Source: Phialocephala subalpina
Taxonomy: Eukaryota; Ascomycota; Leotiomycetes; Helotiales; Mollisiaceae
Length of the DNA stretch: 64,000 bases
Reading direction: 5' to 3'
Assembly: GCA_900073065.1 (NCBI GenBank)
Contig: FJOG01000005.1
Coordinates: forward strand, 2,083,863 to 2,147,862
The notes under the pieces were generated by a model that was not told the origin of the DNA, ran no database searches, and saw only the letters and a list, made by a program, of their open reading frames with translations. This document shows positions 22,750 to 34,035 of this stretch, piece after piece; within the stretch, counting starts at the first letter, position 1; each line of letters opens with the position of its first letter. The position numbers were made by a program, and so were the translations under genes.

Positions 22750-23285
22750 TATAGTAATGTGAACTGATTAGTCTTGCGTTTGTGAAAGTTGTTGGCAATG
22801 TGAAGGTCAAAGATGTTGATCTTCTCCGATTCAATCGACTCGCGCGCCGCTTCGATGATCTAATCAAACGATGCCTAAAGAAGTCGGAGGATATAATCAT
22901 CCGAACTGGAAAGGTCCGGCAGGGCAAGAAAAGGCAGAAGTTCTACATGATTGTACGGCTGAAGGTAGGTTTCCTAGCCCGCCTGATCAAGCCAGGGAGA
23001 GACCTGCTTTGTATGGCGTTCTACGTTCCGACTTTGTGCTGCCTCCTGTATCATCTGCACTAGCATCTCCCCGCGTTGGTCTTGGAGTCTCGGAGGCGTA
23101 GGCTCTTCGACCTGTGCCTGGGCTAGGAGAGATAAGGATGGAGACAGGAAAGAAGCCGCTTGACCAACCTGGAAGTACTGGCGACTATCGCCCCGGTAGA
23201 AGGTTTGGTAGGCGGCTGGGAACATAATCACCTCATCAGGCACCCTCGATCCTCTCGCGTCAAGCCCCCCTGCTTCCGTCTCCAC
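22750..23285 (-). pseudogene. Degraded ORF with three Gln-compatible stops, unknown product
   Basis: One minus-strand frame runs about 178 codons with only three stops, all TAG (22974-22976, 22875-22877, 22860-22862). All are one C-to-T change from CAG. The sequence reads like real protein: VIMFPAAYQTFYRGDSRQYF, a Gln/Pro-rich middle, QVSPWLDQAG, then LLPFLALPDLSSSDDYIL and IIEAARESIESEKINIF. The WLDQAG...LPFLALP pattern is faintly reminiscent of N-terminal regions of fungal mobile-element or telomeric-helicase-linked proteins, but I cannot confirm this. Probably a RIP-damaged accessory gene. Confidence 0.4.
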
Positions 23286-24009
23286 CCGTGAACCGCTCCT
23301 AGATATGCTATCATAGCATCCTTGGCTGAGACTATATCCTGGTCCCTAACCGCCAGGGGCCATTTGACATGATATTTTTGGTGTTCTGATTGGTTGATCA
23401 TCAAGTTCCTTACTTTCTAGAATACAGGAGGGGATCGCTGACTATATACCCAGTCCCGATCAAGGCCTTGCAGTACTGACAAATTCAACAAAAGACAGTA
23501 GCGGCGGGTGCCCGAGTCCTGCGAGACCAACCGTCCTAGTGAAGGTATACAATGCACACAAGACTGCTATTCTCGATGAGAAGGGAAAAGTTCTCCCAGG
23601 GGCTGCCCAAATCCTAGGAAAGGAAAACGACGTCCGCATAGCCAAGATCGGGTACGTTTGAGGTAGCCTTGGAAAAGTCATTCCCGATATTCAGCAATTG
23701 GTACCGACTCCACCGTAGCCGAGGGACTTCGAGAGGTACGCGGAGCGTGGTGGTGCTCGTCACCCGCCAGAGTTGGTAGATGCCCGTGTCTGGCTTGGGG
23801 CCGCGCCTCGCCCATCTCAGGTTGCGTGAGGCGGGGCGTTGGGCTACGCTCCTGGGGAGGCGTTAGAAGAGCTTTTGCTGCTTTGCAGGTCGTGGGTCTT
23901 GGTCCTCTTTACCGTTTGTGTCACGACCGCGATCGCTGCCTTCGAGGTGGTGGATGCCGCTGATGATCTCTTCAGCCTCATTCTGGTACCGCCGTACCTT
24001 GAAGTGTGG

Positions 24010-24107
24010 TGCTGTGCGTTGTGGTGTTTTGCGAAGACGCGGGAGTCGCTGTCTGAGTTTAGGATTACGATCGCGTTCACGGAGAAGAAGGGCATTGAAG
24101 GCGCCAT
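24010..24107 (-). pseudogene. Fragment resembling the N-terminus of coatomer subunit zeta
   Basis: From the minus-strand ATG at 24107 the frame reads MAPSMPFFSVNAIVILNSDS, then RVFAKHHN. This matches the start of the COPI coat zeta subunit, where fungal proteins begin MAPSM and continue with a VNAI..L hydrophobic strand and FAKYY. After about 32 residues the resemblance stops, and the frame continues in Ser/Thr/Arg-rich sequence to 23844 without the longin-fold remainder. No later exon was found. It is likely a captured or duplicated gene fragment; a chance match is possible. The surrounding 23,290-24,600 holds no other supported gene. Confidence 0.4.
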
Positions 24108-24607
24108 TGTTGTAGGTGTTGTGGTGAGAGCTCGAGTGGGCTGGTGTTTGGATGGCAGTTGAATTTGCGAATGTAGGAAGGTGGTCAGAGGCGGAAACAT
24201 GCGGCAGAATCTGAACTATACCTGGGAACTTCGATCAGTTGTTCCCCTTTGAAATCTTATCAACACTTTACGAATGGGATTTTTGATGTACCATACAAAT
24301 TGAACATAAGATTGGAATGCCTGAAAGGAGTCTGGGATGTTTCAAAAGTATTCAAGATACAATATCTGGATTTTCCTAGTGCCTTTACCTTCTTCACTGT
24401 TATGTCTTTGTCTAAGGGGTCAATCAGAAGCAACTATTAGGATCTTTTATTGGTTATTTTCCAGTCTCCAAGTCACGGCGTGTTCGGGTAAGTTATAATT
24501 CAGTTACAGCTTGTCGAAGAAAAGTTCATTTATATACCAGCAGTCTTCTTGCAACATGTTCAGGATGCCCCTTCCTCTTCTGTTCTCGCTTTCAAGAGCC
24601 TTCTCCT

Positions 24608-26171
24608 TCAATATTTCCAATTACACCTTGAACAATAAAAACTATTTTTCACGAGCCCCGTCTCCTGCTCCTCATCTGTAGGCTCAATTTGAGGCCATCC
24701 TTTCTCTCTCAGGCGGGCAATCCTCGCTACTACTTCCTCAACGACATTCCAGACTCTTGCCCTGTTCTTCACCCCGGGAATACCTTTCGTCAACAGACAG
24801 AGTCTTTTGTATACTTCCAGCCAGTTGACATTGTTTGTAAAGTTTCCCTCTCTACTCCTTTGTATTCGTTCCTTCACTCTCTCATTCCGAGCATCTCCGG
24901 GATCGTCCTCGGCGTATGTCTGTCCCCAAAACGAATCATCTACGGCTCTCAGTTCATCAAATTCCCAGAACCACGGTAACTCATCCTGGATCAAACGAAA
25001 GAAGAGTTGCTTTGGCAGTTGGCGGAATGACCATGAGGCTAATCGCAGGCTTCCAATATCCTTGGATGAGAGCCTTGACAACACCATACCCCTCAGCTCT
25101 GCGGACAATTTGGAGAAAGGGTCATTGGGATTCTCATGGCGCGGCTTGTTGTCCTTACAAACACGAAATACACCGTCCCCTTCGGGATCGTTCGTATATA
25201 CTCCTTGGACTGCTAAGAGGAAGCCCGGGATATCATGTGGATTGGCTCCCAGGTACTGATCACTATTCAGCTTTATCCACACACTCTGGCGGCTGGAGAC
25301 GGGAGGTATACTTCAGTTCCTGCCGCATGAACCCAAAACTGCTCTCTACATTTCTGGATAATTCCTTGTGCTTTACGTTCTGGAATCCACAATTGCCACA
25401 AGCCTCTCTCTACCATCTCTCGCGTCAGCTCATTGGTCTACCTCAAAATAGAGCAAGTACCCACAAACCACAACGCCATAAATCCATCAAGATCCACCTC
25501 ACCATTTCTCATTCTCGAAACGCGCTCAAAGATTTTCCAACATGCATCATGAACAGGAACTCCCCAACCACTCTCTTCAAACTCGACCCCAACATCGTAA
25601 TTCTGAGGGAAGAAATCTCTCACTCCGTACCGCACAGTGGCCAATTCTCCGGGCTCGAAATCACACGGTGGGCAAGTCGTCTGGGAGGTGATGAAGTACT
25701 CGCTGCACTTTTCATAATCGGTCTCATCTTTCTCTGGCTTCGCGGCCGCGGGCTTCTTGATGATATAGCGGGGTAAATTCATCCCCTACGACGTCAACCT
25801 CAATCTCTCCCAACCGACCAAGAGATTTCGTCTGATAAAAACGGAAGCAACAAATCTTCTGAATTTTCCAAAAGACATACCTTCATCTCCTCAGCCCCGA
25901 TCTTCCACCCATTATACCCGCCTTCAAACGTACACCCACGCCCGGGGAAATGGATCCAATTATCACGCCTCCCCTCATTCCGGTCTCTCTCCACATTCTC
26001 GCACCCACTCTGCTCTTTAAATATCGAACATATAGAACCTAATTCATCACCTGAATAATAGGTTGCGCTGGAGTATCCCCATCCAGCTGATTCGGGCTCG
26101 TGTTTGGTGCGCAAACGGGCGACGTTGTTGGAGACTACGCAAAGCTGGCAGTTTTTTTCGGCGTAACCCAT
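24608..26171 (-). CDS. F-box protein with N-terminal Cys-rich part; one frameshift
   Basis: Four exons: 26171-25881, 25785-25461, 25405-25312 and 25255-24608. All splice phases agree except inside exon 3, which is one base out of frame. ACGNCGFQNVKHK is in one frame, while KCREQFWVHAAGTE is in the next. Both are standard pieces of this fungal family, so a single indel lies near 25,340-25,360. The protein starts with a zinc-finger-like CQLCVVSNN. It continues with VPVHDACWKIFERV and ANPHDIPGF, then the F-box (DPFSKLSAELRGMVLSRLSS) and RLASWSFRQLP, and ends in an Arg-rich region, about 452 residues. F-box proteins recruit targets to SCF ubiquitin ligases; the target is unknown. A sequencing error or a recent loss of function would explain the indel. 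Confidence 0.75.
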
Positions 26172-26411
26172 TTTAATTCAATGTGAAGGATTTTGACGTG
26201 GTTTCTGGTTGTTATGCAGGGAGTGGTGACGTTATTAGTCGTGAGCGGGGTACGATTGAAAGGGCCACCATTAGCGTAAAGCCACTGAACTGTAAGCGAG
26301 CCTATCAAAATAAACCCACGTGATTCTCCCTATGAATCCACTCTGTTAGCAACACATGTTCTTATTGAATTGAGTTAATAGCACAGCCACGATATTAGTA
26401 GCCTTAGATTT

Positions 26412-26508
26412 GGAGGCCAAGAACACGCCACGACCGTAAAAAGTTACAAAGTTAAACCAATAGAATAACCTTCGCGGAGTAGAAAATCCAGAAACACACT
26501 TGGCCTCC
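26412..26508. mobile_element. Miniature inverted-repeat element, 97 bp, copy 1
   Basis: A perfect 10-bp terminal inverted repeat: GGAGGCCAAG at 26412-26421 and CTTGGCCTCC at 26499-26508. The interior is AT-rich and non-coding. A second, diverged copy follows at 26583-26678 in the same orientation. GGAGGCCAA also occurs at 30275 and 30550. No clear target-site duplication was seen. Confidence 0.5.
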
Positions 26509-26582
26509 TCGGCCAAGTTTGCACTATGATTGATTGATTGCGCGGCACGTTCTTCTGTTGCCTATCGGCTGCATGCAAGTTT

Positions 26583-26678
26583 TGAGGCCATGATTTTGTA
26601 AATCTCTCACCACTCAGTACTTCAATCCAATAGCATAAAAACCCCAGTGTTAGAAATTCAAGAACACAGGTTGCCTTC
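26583..26678. mobile_element. Diverged copy 2 of the short inverted-repeat element
   Basis: Begins TGAGGCC and ends GGTTGCCTTC, the same length as copy 1. It shares the order CCAATAG.ATAA, TAGAAA.TC, AGAACACA/AGAAACACA with copy 1. Terminal repeats have decayed. Confidence 0.45.
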
Positions 26679-26689
26679 TCTGTCGTCAT

Positions 26690-29090
26690 CGCATCATTGA
26701 TTGGTCAAGGACTATCATGACCTTCTATTGCATATAGCCGGAGCTCATCCTGTCACTTTTTCGCCCCACAAAAGCCACTTTGCGCCACGTCATGCAAGCC
26801 ACGAAAATCTCGTGTAGCCGCAGGCAGAATCTGAACAGACGTGCAACAAAGAACGTGGCTGAGCCACTTTCAGCTGGAATCTTGACGACCTCGAATCATT
26901 AAAGGGAAAGTTTGCAAAATGAAAAGCCGACACGACGAATCGCAAGCGGAAACGGTTTGCTCTCAAGATGAGATGTTGGCGTGCAGGAATCACAGCAGTA
27001 CGCTCTAGATCACAGAGGAGCCCGCTGGTAGTGGTTCTCGTCTGGACTTAACGTTGCACATTTGGAGGCCGTGGAGTATAGAAATCCAGTGTGACGTTCT
27101 TCGAAATCAAGGACAGCACTGCGGTCTCTCTGCCAAATATGTGACTTGGATTGGTTGAAGGCGCATTCCTCTTTGCTGTCAGAAGTGTTATGATAGGCTT
27201 ACAAACTTTGATCGTCAATGGTGTCAGCCACGGAACATCCTTTTCCTCCATAATGTGCACCACACGCAATGAATCCTTGGAAGATCTCACGATGAGCTAC
27301 TCGCTTGCTGCGGAGATTGTTGAAAAAAAAAGTATAGATGCGGAGTTGAAGCTGGGGCGGCATGGTGAGTATTGGGAGGATTCAGGCATGGTCAGCAGGG
27401 TGGGTTTGGGGTGGCTAATGAGGTGAAAACGTTGAGAAAAGGCGCCAATTGTTCTTTCTGCCCTTCATCAACACTCCCGCGGCTCGAGGTCAATAGCATC
27501 CGCACTTCTACATCAAACCACAATCAGACTTTATGCAAGAGATAGCAAAGTACTATTAGACGTAACCTATTTACGAAGTAGGATCTTTCCCACACTACCG
27601 CATACTGTCGTATTGATCAACCTCATATACCGAGTGTATTTTTAGGACGTCTGGCTCTTTTAAAGATTTCCGCCCCATGTATTAAGCTAATGTCTTTTTA
27701 TAATCGCATGTATATTCACTTTTTCATTCCTTTTATAGGCGGCCAATTAACCCGTCGCATTATAAACAATTACTTAAAGCATTGATTTTGCGAGGAAGTT
27801 TGGCTGGAAGGAAGTATATCTACTTTTGAGCGAGATGTGGCCCTGCAGTTAAAGCTGAACGATAGCCCAATGTGCCCAAAATGCAAAGCTCTATGATCAC
27901 GACTCATTTTATTCTTGATATGAGGGTAGTGAGGCCACAACGAGTTCTCAGGTTGATTCTGGGAACTGCGTTCGGAGGATGCGATCGGTGCGCATGCTAC
28001 CTTCGTGGGCGATTTTCTTCACTATGAATGCAGCGTGATCAACTCTCAACTTGGGAAAATGGCGCGCATTTCAATTTAATTGATCCGGAGTGCTGGTGCT
28101 GCGTTGCATGACTATGTGTGTATTATATGAATGTCATTGGGGAGAGAGAATCAGCTGCGCAGAGTCGGCCGCAGGATCGAAGCACATTCCTGTAAAGGTC
28201 TTATACTCTGATATTTCGATACGTAATATGCCATTTCTTGCATGAATGTAACTAGTTTCCGAGTTCTTGTGCGGGGCAGCTTACAGGCTAGTTTTAGTTT
28301 TGACACATAGTGCTCATCTGTGCTTTGCTATATCCTTTTATTATTGGGTTTAACAAGGAAATGTTTGGGGAGGATTTTGGTTGTGTAACTTGCGGCCGAT
28401 CGATGGCAAAATTAATGAACATGCATGATTGTGGCAAACCTAAGTTTATGCTTCCGTGGAATCCGATACATCGTACAGTCAGATATCAGCTTGTTCACCG
28501 ACTTTACCCCACCAGGCCTCGTTTACCGATGTTCTGGTCTATGGCTTCTGCAAATCAGCCCCGCACAGACGGATGCTCCCGTTGCTCGCTTCTCGTTACA
28601 GGCCATTGTATTTGGGGCAGTAAGCTTAATTCATCCTCGTTCGGGCAGCAGCTGACCGGCAATTGAGCGGCCGATTGATTAATCACGAGTCGAGATATTT
28701 TTCGCTAAACAGTATTCGAAACTTCATTACTAATTTGGACACGCTTGAACGAGCATTATGTAGCAATTGATTGGACTACTATACTTCCCCATCGCTCTAC
28801 AGGGTAAGTCTAATAATAATTTCCAACAACACTTTATGCTACTTGACCTTCCTGAACGCCCAGGGGTTCAAAGGAAGCTTAGGGCTACGCCGCTGATTCT
28901 CTCCTTGGCTGTTAACAGTTTAGCTGGGTGACTTTCGTTGATTAAAAAATGACCAGCGTCCTCGCCGAGTAACATCAAGTATCTGACATAAGAATATAGT
29001 CAATAGTTGTCTTGCCCACTGTTTAGCATTGCCACTAAGTCATCACGCTCCTGACTGTATCCTGCTCCGTCTCTCCTTGACTGTAAAACG
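26690..29090. other. Long gene-poor region
   Basis: About 2.4 kb with no supported gene. The longest frame (28310-28666 plus, 118 codons, with CVTCGRSM and DGCSRC cysteine pairs) has no recognisable domain and no promoter signal that I trust. A GGAGGCC motif at about 27,064 may be an end of the same short element family as at 26,412. Confidence 0.4.
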
Positions 29091-29095
29091 AGATC

Positions 29096-29108
29096 ATTAT
29101 AAATACAT
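29096..29108 (+). promoter_or_regulatory. TATA box of the small secreted protein gene
   Basis: ATTATAAATACAT, about 170 bases upstream of the ATG at 29272. A likely 5'UTR intron (29206-29267, GTAAGT...GGCTGATAC...ATAG) removes 62 bases, so the leader of the mature RNA would be short, as is usual. Confidence 0.45.
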
Positions 29109-29271
29109 ATCAAGCCCTCACTCTTTCGGCGCAAGATTCTATATTCCAAGCACTTACCAAAATCCAAAGACCACCAAAAAAGCCAACGCGACCCCAGCCA
29201 CTCGTGTAAGTAGAGCTACTGAATGCCTTCCTTTGGTAAGTAGTATAATAAGGCTGATACCATATAGCAAC

Positions 29272-29616
29272 ATGCAGATCAAGTCCTTCCTCGCCTTCAT
29301 CGCCCTCACCGGCTCCGCATTTGCTGCAGACTGCCAAAACAGCCCCGGAGTCGCCAACGGCGAGTGCGTCAAACTGTACGAGGGTGGTAATTGCAACGGC
29401 AACGTTGCTGTTTCCTACAAGCCAACCTGCGAGGGCAACTGCTTCCAGTTCGGATTCAACTCTATCGATGCTGCAGGCGACGGCACTTTTGGCACCTCTG
29501 TTGTAATTTATTCCGACAACAACTGCCAGAACCAAATCAGCACGATTGGAAACACGATTGAATCTTCGTGCGGAAACACGATCGGTCAGAGTCATAAAAG
29601 CTTTTATAGATGTTAA
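29272..29616 (+). CDS. Small cysteine-rich secreted protein (effector-like candidate)
   Basis: 114 residues from the ATG at 29272. The signal peptide MQIKSFLAFIALTGSAFA is followed by a mature chain of about 96 residues with eight cysteines: ADCQ, GECV, NCNGN, TCEGNC, NNCQ, SSCG and a final YRC. An even number of cysteines suggests four disulfide bonds. No known domain was recognised. Size, secretion and cysteine content are those of fungal secreted effectors or antimicrobial proteins; nothing in the sequence decides which. It stands alone in a gene-poor, repeat-bearing region, a common setting for such genes. Upstream in-frame codons to 29029 belong to the leader and its intron. Confidence 0.8.
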   Translation: MQIKSFLAFIALTGSAFAADCQNSPGVANGECVKLYEGGNCNGNVAVSYKPTCEGNCFQFGFNSIDAAGDGTFGTSVVIYSDNNCQNQISTIGNTIESSCGNTIGQSHKSFYRC

Positions 29617-30690
29617 GCATCATTGTGGTTGATAAAGCTGTTGAGAAGTGAGGGAAATTGAAAAGTGCGATTGGGCGGAGGAGAGATGGAGGAGCTCTTA
29701 GCGCTGTGTGGTCTGAATTTCTCCTTTCAACAAGGGTTGTCAGACGTACCTGCGTACAGTTTATAAACTACACACTCATTTGGCTATGCAAATTCTTGAA
29801 CCTGGAAGCTCTTGTAGATTTTCCCGTTTCTTTTCTACAACCTTAATGACTCCAAAAGGATTTCTCTCGTTGGTCAAGCTTCATTCTGAGTCCGAACATG
29901 GCTGACTAACTTTCGGGGCACGGGGATTCGTGTGAGGATTTCAACTCGCAGTTTTCTCCGAATTAATACCGAGGGCAAAGTATAAGAACTTACAAAAGTC
30001 TCTCAAAGTCACTTGACGCTTCCTTCTTCTCAATTTGCTTTTTTGATCAGACGTCTGGCAAGGCTGCACTGCGACCTCCTGCGGTCCCAGCTAGGCGTGG
30101 AATGATGTTCAGATTGGTCTCTCTATTAAATCTGAGTTCTTCATTAGTTGGCAACTCAGTTACCTCATTCTATACTGGCCATATTGGGCTGAGGTAGAGA
30201 AGTGAGGCGCTAGAGATTTTCAATCGGAAAATATTGGGGAAGGTCTACTTGCACTTGCCTTTCACAGCAGTTTTGGAGGCCAAAGTCTTATCGTTATGAG
30301 CTGCCTAAACAGGTAAAACGCAGGTTTTGAGGGGTTGAAATCTAGAAACCTATTATAGCCTGTCTACCAAATCTACGACCTTGATTAGCTGACCACGCAA
30401 TTGCATATGCCCTTCGGCTGCGATGCTGCCTTGGTCAGGTTGAGGCCGAAGAAATCTGAAAAAGTGAAACTACAAAGTGCCTCGACTCGCTAGAAACGAG
30501 GCCGAGTCTGCCTTGTGTTTGCATTAGCTCCATTCTATGCAGTAAGATTGGAGGCCAAGCTTATTATCGGGCCCTGAAAAGCAGACCATACAGCAATAGC
30601 AGAATCTCCTCTTGAAGGCCCAGCATGCGCTTTTTGGTCTTATAGCGGACGGCTGGAAACCGTATGACTTCCGAAACTTAGACGCCTATG
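29617..30690. other. Intergenic, no gene seen
   Basis: 3' flank of the small secreted protein, then AT-rich DNA. GGAGGCCAA occurs at 30275 and again at 30550 in the same orientation, possibly ends of the 97-bp element family. No supported ORF. Confidence 0.4.
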
Positions 30691-30779
30691 CTAAGTCGAG
30701 CAGAATATCGCACAGACATCACAAGAGGGCCTGGCGACGCTATACACAATCCAGGCCATGCATATCTTGCAGGAGAAGG

Positions 30780-31218
30780 CACCAGCTGTTGCATCTTTAA
30801 TCTGTTTCCTATGTTGGGAGGTTAACACCTGGGAGGATAACGAGACGCGGCGTGCGGCGACTTTGGCATCGATCTCTTGTTTTGACCAGACACTTTTAAC
30901 GGCTTGTTGAAAGCTTTCCCATATCTTATGCTTCCGTCCAAACACCTTCAAGCCACCCAGTCGTTGCAGAAGCTCCTCGGCCACAGCTGCAGTACCTTGG
31001 CATATTCGCTCGAGACTATCTCGATCTTGGGACTCGGCGAATGTCACAGAGGCAGATTGGCTGGCCGGGAGTAAAGAGCTACGCAGCTTGATAATGAGTG
31101 CCTGGAGATCATTTGTAATCACCCGAATCTCATTGTTGACAGTCAACCTGCCTGTTGAAGACGTGTAGAGCTCGCAGCCTCGCGAGAGTATTGTGCAGCC
31201 GGGTTGAGACATCGTCAA
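30780..31218 (-). pseudogene. N-terminal fragment of a NACHT (NLR-like) protein
   Basis: The minus-strand frame reads like the N-terminal region that precedes the NACHT domain in many fungal NLR-like proteins. A helical run NNEIRVITNDLQALIIKL is followed by SLERICQGTAAVAEELLQRL, then KIWESFQQAVKSVWSKQEI. After about residue 140 the sequence loses this character and ends at 30691 without a NACHT P-loop. No GT...AG exon leading to one was found toward 30,000. There is no good ATG at the start either. It is an isolated fragment, on the opposite strand to the broken NACHT-ankyrin gene 5 kb away. Confidence 0.45.
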
Positions 31219-32775
31219 TGGATGTTTTCACGTCAAAGCAACTCGAACCCGCTTGGGAAAGTATTGTTATTCAATTTTCCACCTGTCGACCTACATTTCC
31301 CAATGACAAGCTACCAGCGCTTCAGGGTCTAGCTGATCGAGTGCAGGCTGGGACTAGATTACAACATCATTTTAAACATTTCTTCGACTAATGCGAATCA
31401 GATTTTCCTATGCTATGTGGCGTATTGGAAAGAACTGGGTTCCAGATTTCCAGATGTTGCTCGAGCACCGACCTGGTCCTGTCTCGCGTCAGATGGTATC
31501 CTTTCTTCCGACACTAAGGGCATGCTTCCTCGAGCCAGGCTCGTGGACCTGATATCCGAGTCATTCAACCCGAGTATATAAAATCACATAGCGCTGCATA
31601 TCTCTGGGAAGATCCGTGTAGCTTGTAAAGGTCCTACTAATAGCCGGGATGTGCGATTATTTACCATGAATGCTCACGGGGAGAACATTGGTCCTGTGGA
31701 ATTTGGTGACCCGAAAATTACACCGCCGAATTCAATTGTCTGCTGATGTATGACAAGCGTTATTATGATAGGGGGATGGAGTGTAATGAAGTCGTAATGG
31801 TCCTGCAAGAGGTGGGGAGAATCGAGATGGGTTGTATGTATCGAAGAATTGGTATTAGACAGATATACTGGAATGCTTTCTTTGGGGATCGTAAAGAGGA
31901 GTTAGCCATCATTATCTAACAATCTATGATACGCTACTTTCTTGCTTTGATTTATAATTTGAGCAAAGCTTTGAGGTAAGTTTTCAACCCATGAGGCGGA
32001 ATAGGGGAGGTGGATGGTCTTGAAGCTGTTTGGGAAGAGTTTGAGTGCCAAGGTTCAGCTTTGATATCCAAAAAGAAATAATTATGATCTCATAATATTC
32101 TATTAATAGTTCCGGGTATTCTTGCCACATTTCTACAGCCACAAAGTTCCAGACTCCATCGCAGCTTCCCAATCCACATTGAACTCTTACCGCTACCGAG
32201 CATTTTGATCGGCATCTGCACCCTCCCTTCTCACGGTTTCTTTTACAATTTCTATCAAATGCATCTGTAACAAGCCCAATACCACCTTAAAGATTCTTCG
32301 CGGTCTCTTCGCAACGGCCATCCTGTGCCGCGTCATCAACCAATATATAACGACAATTTACCGCCGGCGCTTGGCCACAACTCGTCCCGCTTTTTCTAGC
32401 GAATAGCTATAAATTCTGCGAAATTCAAGTAATGCACAATGCCGTCTTCAAATGTACAAAGTTACTTTCTTTAGCTGCCAAGAGGTGACTAGCGTTGAAA
32501 GTATTGATCCTTCGAATTTCAATTTAAATGTTAGCGGTTCGATAAGCCACGATGTTTCGAGTTCGAGGCTGCGAAAGAACCTTTGTAGATAAATTGTAAG
32601 TTTTTCTTGAAATGTTTCTCAGATCTGTAGTTCTCTCTGCAATCATCATTGGTACTTGGCCTTGAAAGTCCATATTCTTTGCTTCTACCATTCCACATTT
32701 CTAAACTATTGGTTTGAAATCGCATCCTGCATTCACGACACTATCTGATACTTCTTCCAACCTCCGAGCTCTGCA
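31219..32775. other. Intergenic, no gene seen
   Basis: About 1.5 kb of AT-rich DNA. Short frames (31984-32172 minus, 32531-32725 minus) have no support. Confidence 0.45.
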
Positions 32776-33841
32776 ATGGAGAAACGTGAAGGATGTTCAG
32801 CCAGCAAGTTGCTTGGATTACGTGAGTCGAAAGGACTCAGGATATGGCTTATAGTGGCTACTTTCCGTAAGCATTCCGTGTTGTTCATTATTCAGGTTGG
32901 GTTGAGACAATATTAAGTGACGCTGAGACACTAACCATTTCCCTATAGTTAGCATTATCGCAAATTTCATCGTCGTTATTGGATGCATGTCCCCAGCAAC
33001 ACTTCCACTTCATCTATACCGTGTCGACCGGCCAGCGTTAGCATCTGCACTATCAAACATTTCCCATCTGAACCTCACGGAGCTCGATAGTCCCGAACTA
33101 CCAGACTCTTGGTATTGGGGCATGTCAGGTATGCGGATTCTGGGATCAAAGGTTGAAGACCGTAGCTAACTGAATTCTTTAGGGGTATGTGCAGTGTACA
33201 AAGCCGAAGATTCAACTCATTGTTGGCGCTCATTTCCCCCAACCACTGGTCTTGACGAATTGGTCGAGATGTCTCTCAAGTCTCACCTTGGAAACGCCTC
33301 GGACACGAACGACACCCAGCCAGTACTAAGTGCTTGGAAAGAAGCTTCCTCAATCTCTAACATCAATTCTTCGAAGAAACGGACTCACTTCATTACCTCA
33401 AGCAAAGGCAGTGCGACATTGGCTATACTGTCCCTTCTTGTGGGCATAGGACTCTTCTGCATCTCCGTTGCCTCAATGACTGAACGCTTCAAAGAGAAAC
33501 CCAAGCTGTGGATCCTCTACCTGATATCCATACTTGATGGATCCATGTTTCTCGGATCAGGAATCATGTCCATCCTAGCAATAAAGAGCAGCTTCTGCTC
33601 CATCCTCTTCAGTCCAAAAGCTGAATCTCTAAACACAGGTTTATTAGATGGTCCGGGTATTGACGTTCTGTTTGGTGGCGTATTCCTCAAATTTGCAGCG
33701 GTTGGCATTCTTTTGGTTGGTTTTCTTATAGTGGTTTTCCTCAGTCTCATGTTTGCTGTTGCGTGTTGTGCGGCTTGTTGTGGGGGGGAGAGACGGTATT
33801 ATATTGATGCCGACACTCATCATGAACTCGTTGAAGTGTAA
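32776..33841 (+). CDS. SUR7/PalI-like four-helix membrane protein
   Basis: Three exons join in phase: 32776-32866, 32949-33128 and 33183-33841, 309 residues. The layout is that of the SUR7/PalI (claudin-like) family, which act at the plasma membrane in eisosomes, wall stress or ambient pH sensing. A first helix (FLSIIANFIVVIGC) crosses the first splice. It is followed by a long external loop with WYWGMSGVCAVYK and a paired Cys (HCWRSFPP). Three more helices follow (ILSLLVGIGLFCISV, ILYLISILDGSMFLGSGIM, AAVGILLVGFLIVVFLSLM). A Cys-rich cytoplasmic patch (ACCAACCGG), possibly palmitoylated, precedes a short tail. Which subfamily it belongs to is not decided. Confidence 0.7.
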
Positions 33842-34035
33842 TGCGAATAATGCAAGCAACAATCTGATGCTCCTCGGTCTCCTTCAAGTATATTATTAGC
33901 AAGAGCTACCTTCAAAATCACCTGCCCTGTCGTCAGGCATATAACATAACTGATCAAGAGCCAAAGAATGACTAGACCTCTTCCATCCAAATATCAATTT
34001 CAACCTCGTCTTAAAAGAAAAGCTTGCCCACCATA

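Noticed and set aside
28310..28666. 118-codon plus-strand ORF with paired cysteines
   Set aside because: Cysteine pairs do not form a recognised finger and nothing around it supports transcription.
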